From DHVE2 group archaeon (GTDB lineage Archaea > Thermoplasmatota > Thermoplasmata > Thermoplasmatales > Aciduliprofundaceae), in contig JALWRZ010000010.1 of NCBI GenBank assembly GCA_026993785.1, positions 62,001 through 126,000 on the forward strand: DNA of 64,000 bases, read 5' to 3'. Under the pieces are notes generated by a model. The model had not been told where the DNA came from. It did no database searches and saw only the letters and a program-made list of their open reading frames with translations. The stretch's first letter is position 1, and the number at the start of each line of letters is the position of its first letter. Positions 1 through 7,719 of this stretch are shown piece by piece. Position numbers and translations under genes: made by a program.

Positions 1-38
1 GAAAAATAGAAGGACTTTTCACCACAAATAATATCTAA
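1..38 (+). CDS. 3' end of an upstream gene (partial)
   Basis: Frame 3 reads KIEGLFTTNNI then a TAA at 36-38. That stop shares its last A with the ATG at 38-40 of the next gene (TAATG), the usual sign of translational coupling. Only eleven codons are visible, so the product cannot be named. If the next gene is lipS2, lipS1 would be a natural candidate for this one, but that is a guess. Confidence 0.35.
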   Translation, partial: KIEGLFTTNNI

Positions 39-883
39 TGCTTTTCAATAGCCTACTGATGCGGGTGTATTTCCCGGGCAACAGGTTTCCCTCGTTATCC
101 GTTACAGGCAGTTTCTGTGCCCTGAGATGCAAGCATTGCATGGGGTACTACCTTCAGCATATGATTCCGGTAGAAACTCCCGAAAAATTGATGAAATTTG
201 TAAAAGAGAACGCGCCCAAGATTAACGGTTTTCTGCTAAGCGGTGGCTGTCTGCCCGATGGAAAGGTTCCTCTTAAGAACCATGTCACCGCAGTAAAGAA
301 AATCAGGGAGAGCACAAAGCTTCTCATCAATGTGCATACGGGGCTCATAGACCAAGAGGACATTAAATATCTTCAAGAAATGAATCCGCATCATATCTCC
401 ATAGACATCATCGGTTCTACGGATACCATTAGAAGGGTGATAGGTATATCCCGTACCAAAGAAGATTATTTCCACACGCTGGAGCTCTTGGATTCCTCTG
501 ACCTAGCATATTCACCCCATATAATTATAGGCTTAGATTTTGGAGAGATAAAGGGGGAGTGGGAGGCCATAGACCGTATCTCAAGGCTCAAAAATTTCTC
601 CAATCTGGTTCTCATAGTGCTTATTCCAACTAGAGGTACACCCATGGAAAATGTGAAAATTCGTGAGGAAGATGTGATGGAAGTGATGCGCTACGCTGCT
701 AAAAAAATTTCTCCAGAAAAGCTGGTGCTTGGATGTATGAGACCCCGAAAGATGCTGAAGATAGAGAAGCTTGCAGTAGATATGAGATTTAAGGGTATAG
801 TGCTTCCATCCTTGAAAACCATGAAATATGCGAGGGAGAAGGGTATAAAAATAGAGAGCAAGGAAACATGCTGTGTCTTCTAA
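38..883 (+). CDS. Radical SAM protein, LipS2-like (COG1856 type)
   Basis: A radical SAM enzyme of 281 residues with the CxxxCxxC cluster motif CALRCKHC near residue 30, preceded by FPSLSVTG and followed by a LSGGC glycine-rich SAM-binding loop and an NVHTGL strand. This layout resembles the archaeal 'biotin synthase homologue' family COG1856, of which the Thermococcus member LipS2 works with LipS1 to insert sulfur into octanoyl-protein to make lipoyl groups. The protein ends with a CC pair (ETCCVF). The start at 38 overlaps the stop of the preceding gene; an internal Met at 59 (MRVYFPG) is an alternative. Lipoylation would fit the glycine decarboxylase genes at 34.3-37.1 kb. The family call is fairly secure; the lipoate role is recalled family knowledge plus inference. 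Confidence 0.7.
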   Translation: MLFNSLLMRVYFPGNRFPSLSVTGSFCALRCKHCMGYYLQHMIPVETPEKLMKFVKENAPKINGFLLSGGCLPDGKVPLKNHVTAVKKIRESTKLLINVHTGLIDQEDIKYLQEMNPHHISIDIIGSTDTIRRVIGISRTKEDYFHTLELLDSSDLAYSPHIIIGLDFGEIKGEWEAIDRISRLKNFSNLVLIVLIPTRGTPMENVKIREEDVMEVMRYAAKKISPEKLVLGCMRPRKMLKIEKLAVDMRFKGIVLPSLKTMKYAREKGIKIESKETCCVF

Positions 884-927
884 AAATATAAATAGATGAA
901 CAGATATTAAAGGCCAAGGTGATGGTA

Positions 928-1236
928 ATGGAGGACAAGGATGTTATAATGAACCAGTACTATGAGGAGGGATACATTGTTACCGCCCTGATTGGGGTGA
1001 AGGTGGACACCAAGAGCATTGAAAATTTCGCCAAGGCGGTGTGGGATCTCAACACCGTTGAGGACATATTTCTTGTTACAGGAGAATATGATATAATCCT
1101 CAAGGTCAAGTTCCCATCTTATGGGGAGCTTAAAGATTTTGTGATAAACAAACTCTCCAAAATTGAAGGGGTTATAAAAACAGAGACCATGATGGTGATA
1201 AATATCTACAAGGAGAGAGGAATAAAATTTGAGTGA
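928..1236 (+). CDS. Stand-alone Lrp/AsnC ligand-binding (RAM) domain protein
   Basis: About 102 residues with the beta-alpha-beta-beta-alpha-beta pattern of the Lrp/AsnC effector domain (YIVTALIGVKV, then VWDLNTVEDIFLVTGEYDIILKVKF, then a KIEGVIKTETMMV strand). No N-terminal helix-turn-helix is present, so it is the stand-alone type that usually binds an amino acid and pairs with full-length Lrp proteins. The start at 928 follows GGTGAT at a good distance; GTG 919 and ATG 922 are possible. The next gene begins 11 bases downstream, so the two probably share a transcript. Confidence 0.75.
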   Translation: MEDKDVIMNQYYEEGYIVTALIGVKVDTKSIENFAKAVWDLNTVEDIFLVTGEYDIILKVKFPSYGELKDFVINKLSKIEGVIKTETMMVINIYKERGIKFE

Positions 1237-1246
1237 GGTGATAAAA

Positions 1247-1519
1247 ATGTCCAATAAGGATGCGCTGTATAAGGAGATAGTGGAGATGATGGAAGAGCTG
1301 TCGGAGGATACCTCTCTGCCCAGAAATATAAGGAGAGGCATCGCCAATGCCAAAGATATTCTTACCAATGAGAAGAATGCGCTGGATGTAAGAGTTGCCA
1401 GTGCCATATTTGCACTGGATGAGATTGCTAATGATCCTAACATCCCTGTGCATGGGAGAACCATGGTGTATATGATTATGGGAAAGCTTGAAACTCTCTC
1501 CAAGGAAATTTCCTCCTAA
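1247..1519 (+). CDS. UPF0147 family small helical protein
   Basis: About 90 residues, almost all helical, matching the archaeal UPF0147 family (EEMMEELSEDTSLPRNIRR followed by a conserved ANDPNIPVHGRTMVY stretch). Function is unknown; the family is widely conserved in Euryarchaeota and Crenarchaeota. The start at ATG 1247 follows GAGGTGAT. It lies between a RAM-domain protein and MarC on the same strand with very short gaps, so all three are likely cotranscribed. Confidence 0.75.
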   Translation: MSNKDALYKEIVEMMEELSEDTSLPRNIRRGIANAKDILTNEKNALDVRVASAIFALDEIANDPNIPVHGRTMVYMIMGKLETLSKEISS

Positions 1520-1529
1520 GATGGTGTGA

Positions 1530-2144
1530 ATGGATTGGAACTCTTTCCTACACATATTCGTGCCTCTCTTTGCAGTCATAGATCCCTTCGCGGCACTTCC
1601 CCTTTACATATCCCTTACTTCCGGATTTAGTAAGAGACAGAAGAATAGGGTAATACGGGAATCCTTCATTACTTCCCTCTCCCTCCTCATTTTCTTCGCT
1701 TTTCTCGGGATATATATCTTAGATTTCATGGGGATATCCATTGCAGCCCTCATGATTGCCGGTGGCCTTCTTATGCTTGTTGTAAGCTTTGAGATGGTGA
1801 AGGAGGGAGACAAACCCCGCAGCACGGAGAAAAAGAAGGTCATACATGAAGAGGTAGGTGATGTGGGTATTGTTCCCCTGGGCACCCCCATGCTAGCTGG
1901 ACCCGGAGCGATATCTCTTGTAATAATACTGATGGGGAAATACAGTTCAGAGGTGCCCATGATCATCCTTTCCATATTCCTTGTTCTCATAATTACAGCA
2001 CTGGTCTTCTGGGGTGCAGGCTATATAATGAAAGTCATAGGTGAGAAGGGTTCCAGGGCTCTTACAAGGGTTATGGGTCTCCTCGTAACTGCGTTTGCCG
2101 TGCAGTATATTCTGGATGGCATCTCCCTCTATTTTGGATTATAA
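1530..2144 (+). CDS. MarC family integral membrane protein
   Basis: A 204-residue polytopic membrane protein with about six hydrophobic segments and the MarC/UPF0056 signatures FVPLFAVIDPFAALPLYISL at the N terminus and PLGTPMLAGPGAIS in the middle. The family is of unknown transport function; the original link to multiple antibiotic resistance in bacteria was not upheld. The length is typical. It starts 11 bases after the UPF0147 stop. Confidence 0.85.
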   Translation: MDWNSFLHIFVPLFAVIDPFAALPLYISLTSGFSKRQKNRVIRESFITSLSLLIFFAFLGIYILDFMGISIAALMIAGGLLMLVVSFEMVKEGDKPRSTEKKKVIHEEVGDVGIVPLGTPMLAGPGAISLVIILMGKYSSEVPMIILSIFLVLIITALVFWGAGYIMKVIGEKGSRALTRVMGLLVTAFAVQYILDGISLYFGL

Positions 2145-2152
2145 GGGGGGTG

Positions 2153-3268
2153 ATGCATTTGTTTGATAAAAGAGTGGAAAAATTAAGGAGGTATATGGAG
2201 GAAAAAAGGATCGCAGCGGTTGTTCTCACAAATCCCGAAAATCAGTACTACTTCACAAATTTTCTAACCGTGAGTTATTCCAGACCCATAATCACATTTA
2301 TTACCCAGGACTCTATAGCGATGATTATCCCCTCCTTAGAGAGGGAGCATGCGAAAATGGATGCCCATATAGACGCTCTCTACACCTATGGTGAAGTCCC
2401 CGGGAGTTCTGAAGAACCATACAGCATACTGAAAAGGCTTCTATCCCCTATTGAAGGTGGAGTTGGTGTAGAGAGAAAATTCATGCCCCTCAGCGTGGCA
2501 GAGATTTTAGATGGAAAAGAAATAAGAGATGTGGGAGCCAGAATAGAAGAGATGCGAATGATAAAGGATGAGATGGAGCTAAGATTAATACGCTCTGCTG
2601 CATATCTCGTGGACTTTGGGGTAAAAAGCAGTCTCCAGGCTGCAGGAGAAGGCGTCGCAGAGATAGAGATAGACGATGCGGGTAATCGGGAGATTTTAAA
2701 AAAAGCCTCCACTGAGTTTCCAGGATATATGGTTTCTCTGTTCTCCATGTCCCCCTCCGGGAAGGTGAGAACTCCCATGCCGCACGTGTTCTCTACGGGG
2801 CGAAGGATAATAAGAGGTGATGTGGTTATTCACAGCAGACAGGTGGCACTGAATGGATATCGCGCAGAGTGTGAGAGGACATTTTTCATATCCCCGATTA
2901 AAAAAGAGTATTGCGATGCCTTCCAGGCTATGGTGGAAGCTCAAAGGGAAGCCATGAGAAGAATAAAAGATGGCGTGAGGGCTGGTGAGGTGGATATGGC
3001 TGCACGAGAAGTAATAGAGGAATATGGCTACGGAAAATATTTTCCCCACAGAACCGGGCATGGAATTGGGATAGGAGTACACGAGCCCCCTTATCTGAGA
3101 TTCGATTCCCAGACAATTCTTCGCAAAGGTATGGTAGTTACCGTGGAGCCTGGAATATACATTCCTGGCTTAGGAGGCTTTCGTCATTCCGATACTATAA
3201 TTGTGGATGAGAGCGGCGGGGAGTTACTGACACATTTCCCCCGGGACATGGATTCGCTGATTATCTAA
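2153..3268 (+). CDS. M24 family (Xaa-Pro peptidase-like) protein with altered metal ligands
   Basis: A creatinase-N domain (residues 1-125) followed by the pita-bread M24 fold, with HRTGHGIG near residue 300 and VVTVEPGIY near 330. In a standard proline aminopeptidase five residues (D, D, H, E, E) hold two metals. Here the first Asp position reads VIHSR, the second GYRAECERTF (Asp to Glu), and the last Glu position GFRHSDT (Glu to Ser), so only the His and one Glu are kept. This suggests a non-peptidase or metal-free member, like creatinase, or a divergent subgroup. Starts at 2150 (GTG), 2153 and TTG 2160 are all possible. It follows marC by a few bases. Confidence 0.75.
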   Translation: MHLFDKRVEKLRRYMEEKRIAAVVLTNPENQYYFTNFLTVSYSRPIITFITQDSIAMIIPSLEREHAKMDAHIDALYTYGEVPGSSEEPYSILKRLLSPIEGGVGVERKFMPLSVAEILDGKEIRDVGARIEEMRMIKDEMELRLIRSAAYLVDFGVKSSLQAAGEGVAEIEIDDAGNREILKKASTEFPGYMVSLFSMSPSGKVRTPMPHVFSTGRRIIRGDVVIHSRQVALNGYRAECERTFFISPIKKEYCDAFQAMVEAQREAMRRIKDGVRAGEVDMAAREVIEEYGYGKYFPHRTGHGIGIGVHEPPYLRFDSQTILRKGMVVTVEPGIYIPGLGGFRHSDTIIVDESGGELLTHFPRDMDSLII

Positions 3269-3271
3269 AAA

Positions 3272-3356
3272 TGCGGGGGCTGGGATTTGAACCCAGGAAC
3301 CCCTACGGGACTGGCCCCTCAAGCCAGCGCCTTTGGCCAAGCTCGACAACCCCCGC
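3272..3356 (-). tRNA. tRNA-Leu(GAG)
   Basis: The minus strand folds as an 85-base class II tRNA. The acceptor stem is GCGGGGG pairing with CCCCCGC, the anticodon arm is CTGGC-TTGAGGG-GCCAG with anticodon GAG, there is a long variable arm, and the T-arm loop is TTCAAAT. It has no encoded CCA and no intron. Confidence 0.93.
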
Positions 3357-3410
3357 TCGCTTAGTGGATTATAGAGAACTTATTAATTTATCTTTCGCTT
3401 CAGCCAATCC

Positions 3411-3791
3411 TCACTCTTCATTGTCCAAAGTCGCAGAATAGGGCTTTATGTCTATAACAGGGGTATCTTCATATGCATCCAAATATCTAACGAATATCTT
3501 TGAATTTTCAAGCTTCAGTATTCTCCTTCGATACAGTGCAATGGGATTTGGCCTAACAGGAGAGCGAGTTGCAAAAATACCGCGAAGAGGATATCCCGGC
3601 TCGCCGTGGGAATGCACCTTCATTATTTTTCTCTTCTTTTCATCATCGCTTCTATGGAACCAGAGGATGAGCCAGATAAGCTGTCCTTCCCTGAGACCAT
3701 CCAGAGCATCCCGATATTCCGGAAAGATTTCAATCTCTGTGCTGCTTTTTTTGTTATGCACCTTGCCCACAGGCACTAACCTATATTCCAT
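3411..3791 (-). CDS. trmO: tRNA (N6-threonylcarbamoyladenosine(37)-N6)-methyltransferase TrmO
   Basis: 126 residues of the TrmO/UPF0066 fold. Seen are the N-terminal PVGKVH strand, QLIWLILWFHRSD, and the hallmark GIFATRSPVRPNPIALYRRRI, followed by YLDAYEDTPVIDIKPY. TrmO uses SAM to methylate t6A37 of tRNA-Thr. The length is that of the catalytic domain alone, as in most archaea. It lies between tRNA-Leu and a divergent gene. Confidence 0.88.
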   Translation of the reverse strand: MEYRLVPVGKVHNKKSSTEIEIFPEYRDALDGLREGQLIWLILWFHRSDDEKKRKIMKVHSHGEPGYPLRGIFATRSPVRPNPIALYRRRILKLENSKIFVRYLDAYEDTPVIDIKPYSATLDNEE

Positions 3792-3838
3792 AACACTCCA
3801 AAGATAATTAAATATATTACACTTTGTTCCTCTGTCAT

Positions 3839-4351
3839 ATGGAGCCGAGAGAAATGGCCAAGAAATTGGGCTACAGAGTTAAGTATATTCCCCATGAGAG
3901 GATTAAAGATTACATTGCCTGCTACAGAGTCATCTATGAAGGCAAAGAAATCTATCCTCCTGCTGCTCTACGATTGGGGATACCTTTAAATGAGATATGG
4001 ATAAGCAATGCCTTTAAAAAATATGAGAAATACATACTTTTCCACGAGATCAGGGAAATTGTTCACCGTGCTGAGGGCTATGATGTGGATGAGGCACATC
4101 TTCTCGCTCTTAAAGACGAAAAAATGGAGTTTGGGAATGACGATGAATGGAAGAAAATGAAAATGGAGATAAATATATGCCCAGTAGAGGAGTTACTCGC
4201 AACTCCTGGCATAGGCAAAAAACTGGCGATGGAGATCATTGAAAATAGACCTTATGAAAGTATAGAAGAGCTTAGAAAAGTAAGGGGAATAGGGAAGAAG
4301 AGATTCTCAGCTCTTCGAGCAAAGTTCTGGTGCGTGAGAGATGGGAATTAA
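3839..4351 (+). CDS. Zincin-like N-terminal domain fused to helix-hairpin-helix domain
   Basis: About 170 residues. The N-terminal part (1-110) has HEIREIVHRAEGYDVDEAH, an HExxE-type arrangement with a downstream Glu and His that looks like a metal site. Residues 115-165 are a ComEA-type double helix-hairpin-helix (PVEELLATPGIGKKLAMEII then IEELRKVRGIGKKRF), which binds DNA without sequence preference. A TATA box at about 3810 puts transcription start at or near the ATG at 3839, so it is likely leaderless. It could be a DNA-directed metalloprotease or nuclease accessory; I do not recognise a named family. Its end overlaps the convergent next gene by four bases. Confidence 0.6.
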   Translation: MEPREMAKKLGYRVKYIPHERIKDYIACYRVIYEGKEIYPPAALRLGIPLNEIWISNAFKKYEKYILFHEIREIVHRAEGYDVDEAHLLALKDEKMEFGNDDEWKKMKMEINICPVEELLATPGIGKKLAMEIIENRPYESIEELRKVRGIGKKRFSALRAKFWCVRDGN

Positions 4352-5220
4352 ATGGATATCACCATACCCGCGTGGAGCTTGTGAAAATTCTTATTGAGTT
4401 GCATCCTGAATTCGCATTCTGCCTGCAATCCTGTGCAGTGCCCCGTGTATATTTTCTCCACACCCAGATCTTTAAGAGCTGTGACGGTCTTTAGGATTCT
4501 CTCATCGCTAGCGCTAACGAGATGGAAGCCTCCAATCACCGCGTGTATCCGGGAGATTCCACTTATTTCTATGGCCCTTTTCACCATGCTCACTATTCCC
4601 GGGTGAGAGCAGCCTCCAAATATTACTAGGCCTTTTTGTGTATTTATTCCCAATCCAATCTCGTCTTCCATATAATCCTCGACTTTCTCGCCATTATTTA
4701 TCATTACAACCCTCGTTGCACCCCTTTCCCATTCTACCCTTTCTTCCTCCTTTATCTCGCCCAGCGTGAATATGCCTGGGACTATGTAAATTGGTTCGCG
4801 ACTAAGAACCCACATCCCGCCGTATTTTTCTGCCTCTTCCCTCATATTTATTGGAGGACCTATGTACCTGAAATAGGGGTCTACGGAGTAACTCATCTTG
4901 AAAATATCCGGATGTGCAAATATGGGAACGCTCTTTTTCATCTCTTTAAGTAAGCCCAGAAGCCCACCTGTATGGTCATAGTGATTATGGGAAAGCACTA
5001 TGTAGTCCACCACGCTAATCTCCTTCTTGAGCAATTGGAGATTGTGGAGAATGGGATCTGCATGATTTGCGGTATCGAATAGTATATATTTCCTATCTTC
5101 ACCAATCTTTGCCTCTATCAGAAAGGACACCCCATGCTGGGCCCAGAAAAAGCTATTGTATCCTGAAAAATCTTCCGCTAAAGTATATATCTTGAGGGAA
5201 TCAACTTTTTCTTCAATCAT
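4348..5220 (-). CDS. MBL-fold metallo-hydrolase, COG1237 type
   Basis: A 290-residue metallo-beta-lactamase fold protein with SHNHYDHTGG as the HxHxDH zinc motif, GGCSHPGI as the second His motif, and GGFH and TGHCTG near the C terminus. This is the COG1237 pattern, whose Methanocaldococcus member (MJ0301) acts in methanopterin biosynthesis; most relatives are untested. The start at 5220 is preceded by GAGGTGAG at four bases, better than the more upstream Met at 5253. A paralogue lies at 59.2 kb. Confidence 0.75.
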   Translation of the reverse strand: MIEEKVDSLKIYTLAEDFSGYNSFFWAQHGVSFLIEAKIGEDRKYILFDTANHADPILHNLQLLKKEISVVDYIVLSHNHYDHTGGLLGLLKEMKKSVPIFAHPDIFKMSYSVDPYFRYIGPPINMREEAEKYGGMWVLSREPIYIVPGIFTLGEIKEEERVEWERGATRVVMINNGEKVEDYMEDEIGLGINTQKGLVIFGGCSHPGIVSMVKRAIEISGISRIHAVIGGFHLVSASDERILKTVTALKDLGVEKIYTGHCTGLQAECEFRMQLNKNFHKLHAGMVISI

Positions 5221-5253
5221 TAGGCTCACCTCAAGATAGGCATCATCTTGCAC

Positions 5254-6048
5254 TTATTTATTCTTTTCCTTGACAAAAAACATCACGTACTCATGCTTGA
5301 AAATATAGTAACCATCTTTAAGGGCTCGATATCTCCAAAGTGCTCTTTGTCCCCTCTTCCCTCTATTTTCCTCTATATTTTTAACCACGATACTTTTTAG
5401 CTTGAATCCAAGCTCCATTATCACCCGCATGGTGTAGAAACCCAAGGGTATCCATTCTCCCTCAGAGTATTTGTCACCAATCACAAGAACCAGATAGCGA
5501 TTTTTATCCAGATGCTTTGAGGATAATTCCACCACTCTCTTAAAACCTTCTAAAAATTCATTAAGTGTGGTAGCATTGGAGAGATCTCCCTTCTTATTCG
5601 AGAATTTAATTATATCCCAGTATGGCGGGTGCAGAATAACAAGCTGAAATTTCCCTAGTCCTTGATATGTAGATTTTGCAGCTGCATCTCCCACAATGAG
5701 TTTTGTCGTTACCTTATATGGATTCTCCTCATTCTTTACAAGTTGAAGGGCTTTTTTGGCAATTTCTTCATTTATCTCTATTCCCACGGCATTTCTACCC
5801 AATCTTCTGGCTTCAATGAGCGTTGTTCCAAGACCGGCAAAGGAGTCAAGTACCCATTCTCCACGTCTTGTGAAGCGTAGCATGGCTTGACGGGGTATCT
5901 GAGGCACAAAGTTTCCATGGTATTCGGGGGTGTGCATCCCGCTGTTATCTCTAGATGGAATTATCCATAGGGAGTCGGTCCATATTTCCTCATACTCTTT
6001 CCATCGCCTTAAATCTATATCGTTTATCTTCACAGTTAAGGTATGCAA
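5254..6048 (-). CDS. DNA methyltransferase, N4-cytosine/N6-adenine type
   Basis: 264 residues with the SAM motif I placed after the target region (DSFAGLGTTLIEARRLGRNAVGIE) and a motif IV of LHPPYWDI, i.e. HPPYW in place of the usual DPPY or SPPYW. The order and the GDKYSEGEWIPLGF stretch match the COG0863 modification methylases. No restriction endonuclease is next to it, so it may be a solitary methylase. It is followed directly by the MBL protein on the same strand. HPPYW is a known variant in this group, and activity is likely though unproven. Confidence 0.78.
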   Translation of the reverse strand: MHTLTVKINDIDLRRWKEYEEIWTDSLWIIPSRDNSGMHTPEYHGNFVPQIPRQAMLRFTRRGEWVLDSFAGLGTTLIEARRLGRNAVGIEINEEIAKKALQLVKNEENPYKVTTKLIVGDAAAKSTYQGLGKFQLVILHPPYWDIIKFSNKKGDLSNATTLNEFLEGFKRVVELSSKHLDKNRYLVLVIGDKYSEGEWIPLGFYTMRVIMELGFKLKSIVVKNIEENRGKRGQRALWRYRALKDGYYIFKHEYVMFFVKEKNK

Positions 6049-6070
6049 AGCGAGATTTAAAAGTTTTTAA

Positions 6071-6289
6071 TACGAAGGGGGCTGACGCCCCCTTTCTAAA
6101 CCCCCTAAAGATAAGGGAGGAGGGTAGAGGGGAGAACGAGCATCTGAGATGCGAGCGAGCCCTGCGTCAGCGGGGCGTTGCGTAGGTGTCCCCTCGTATG
6201 GGAACCCACCGAAGGTTAAAATTTAAAAGGGAGGGGTGTAGAGAGGGGAACCGTAGGTGCCCCTTCGTGGGGAACCCGCTGGTGGTTCA
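6071..6289 (+). repeat. Dispersed structured repeat, copy 1
   Basis: A G-rich non-coding block filling most of the 312-base gap between two divergently flanking gene blocks. It contains a GGGGGC-TGAC-GCCCCC hairpin at its left end, a GCATCT-G-AGATGC hairpin at 6140-6152, and GCCCTGC-GTCA-GCGGGGC at 6159-6176, closed by an outer AGGGGA/TCCCCT pairing. About 140 bases are nearly identical to copy 2 at 12.3 kb, and the whole length aligns with the reverse complement of copy 3 at 50 kb. The right half (6230-6289) repeats a gtaggt-cccc-cgt-gggaaccc pattern seen in the left half. No open reading frame of note. Confidence 0.85.
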
Positions 6290-6360
6290 TCGCATTGTTT
6301 GGTTGCAGGAGGGAAAGGGAACCTGGTGGTGGTTCCCATAGCTAGAGGTTCCTAGGCTTC

Positions 6361-6747
6361 TCATTGAACAAAAAAACTTAGCTCCTCCACGGAAGAAATG
6401 TGGGAAGAAAGAAGGGTATGAAGCTTATCCCATAATCGAAGATCGCAGTGTACCCCCACATCTCTAAGCAGATGTCGCAATTTTTCGGTAAGCTCTTCAC
6501 CTTTTCTATCCCAATCTAAAAGAAGGATCACCTCTGAGTAATGGGTCGCTATTTCATCCGCAAAATCCACAAGGTTCATTCCTTGATTGAGAAGAATAAT
6601 TTCTCCTTCAAAACCAAGCTCTCGTAGAACATCCCTATCTCTCCGGCCTTCCACAATTATTGGGCGTTCAATATTTCTTTCCTTTCCCTCTTCCAAGATG
6701 CTTTGCAGCCTATCATAGGTATCTTGAAAGTATTTTCCTGAGCTCAT
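6361..6747 (-). CDS. TOPRIM domain protein, UPF0292 type
   Basis: 128 residues forming a single TOPRIM domain: IIVEGRRDRDVLRELG carries the catalytic Glu, and EVILLLDWDRKGEEL gives the DxD motif. Family UPF0292 resembles the small primase-like TOPRIM proteins of archaea; its substrate is unknown. The start at 6747 overlaps the upstream DUF167 gene by 35 bases, so translation may be coupled. It is the last gene of a four-gene minus-strand series ending at repeat copy 1. Confidence 0.75.
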   Translation of the reverse strand: MSSGKYFQDTYDRLQSILEEGKERNIERPIIVEGRRDRDVLRELGFEGEIILLNQGMNLVDFADEIATHYSEVILLLDWDRKGEELTEKLRHLLRDVGVHCDLRLWDKLHTLLSSHISSVEELSFFVQ

Positions 6748-7015
6748 CCTCCTTGCCTCCTACTATGAGAATGCTCTTCAGGGTGCTCTTTTCACCACCT
6801 ACGATCCTTACCTTTTCTGGAGGTATATTAAGCAGGGTGGCAAAGAATCTCACGAGTTCTCTGTTCACCTTGAACTTTTCGGGCTTTTCCTTCATATCCA
6901 CCATAAGTCTCATCCTCCAGGGGTCATAGCCCTTTATTCTTTCCTTTTTTGCGTTGGGCGTGACTGCGATTTCAATGATTACACCTTCCTTGGTGGCTCT
7001 AAGCATCCCTACCAC
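6713..7015 (-). CDS. DUF167 / UPF0235 family protein
   Basis: 100 residues with the DUF167 pattern: VTPNAKKERIKGYDPWRMRL, the KPEKFKVNRELVRFFATLL helix, and KVRIVGGEKSTLKSILI. The family is universal and of unknown biochemical role, often beside YggT or tRNA and rRNA genes. It overlaps the methyltransferase upstream by 17 bases and the TOPRIM gene downstream by 35, so all are in one operon. Confidence 0.8.
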   Translation of the reverse strand: MVGMLRATKEGVIIEIAVTPNAKKERIKGYDPWRMRLMVDMKEKPEKFKVNRELVRFFATLLNIPPEKVRIVGGEKSTLKSILIVGGKEDELRKILSRYL

Positions 7016-7718
7016 CTACCACAATTATTCTCTCGCTTCTATCATCATCAAATTCACTGAAATCATAGTCTCCATAAACTTCCATTATCTTCAGACCTGC
7101 CTGGGAGAACTCCTCTTTTATATCCTCAAGGCCAAGGGGATAGAGATATAGGGTGGCTACCTTTCTGCGAAGATTCTCGCCTTCTACAATATCGTAGAAG
7201 TATAGGAGTTTCCAGCGCTCTCTCTCGCGAATTGGAACGAAGAAGCGGGAATATACCTTACCGTCGATGAATTTTGTATCTCCATGATGCACTATACCCT
7301 CCACCATCTCAAAGGGGTTAAAAACATCCACTATTATTTTGCCCTGAGGCAGGAGATGGTCCCTGGCATTTTTTAGAATTTTGATTCTATCCTCTTTGGG
7401 AAACATGGTAAGGGAATTGAGTCCGATGATTATCAAACAGAAGTGGGTGTTGAGATTAAAATCGTGGACATCACCCTTTATAAGTTTTGCCTTCTTTCCC
7501 TTCAAATTCTCTCTGGCTTTCTGAAGCATCTTTTCGTTGGAATCGATTCCCCAAAGTTCCTTGGCATTATCGAGATAATAGAGTATACGGCCCGTGCCAC
7601 ACATTAACTCAAGAACCCTCTTGCAATTCTTTGAATACTTTTTATAGAGGAGGATATCATCTTGAAAATCAAAATAAAATAGATCGTAAAATTCTGCCTC
7701 CACATCGTAGAATTCCAT
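6999..7718 (-). CDS. Class I SAM-dependent methyltransferase
   Basis: 239 residues with motif I VLELMCGTGRILYYL near residue 36, an acidic ribose-binding end of strand 2 (LWGIDSNEKM), GDVHDF as motif II, and LIIIGLNSLTMF in the place of motif IV. The substrate cannot be read from the sequence. One base separates it from the adenosine-specific kinase-like gene, supporting cotranscription. Confidence 0.7.
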   Translation of the reverse strand: MEFYDVEAEFYDLFYFDFQDDILLYKKYSKNCKRVLELMCGTGRILYYLDNAKELWGIDSNEKMLQKARENLKGKKAKLIKGDVHDFNLNTHFCLIIIGLNSLTMFPKEDRIKILKNARDHLLPQGKIIVDVFNPFEMVEGIVHHGDTKFIDGKVYSRFFVPIRERERWKLLYFYDIVEGENLRRKVATLYLYPLGLEDIKEEFSQAGLKIMEVYGDYDFSEFDDDRSERIIVVGGRDA

Positions 7719-7719
7719 A

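Noticed and set aside
907-1579. Two long minus-strand frames opposite the RAM and UPF0147 genes
   Set aside because: Shadows of conserved plus-strand genes.
6071-6289. Interpretation of the G-rich repeat as a CRISPR or rRNA fragment
   Set aside because: There are no regular spacers and no rRNA-like conserved segments; the copies are single, scattered and hairpin-rich.
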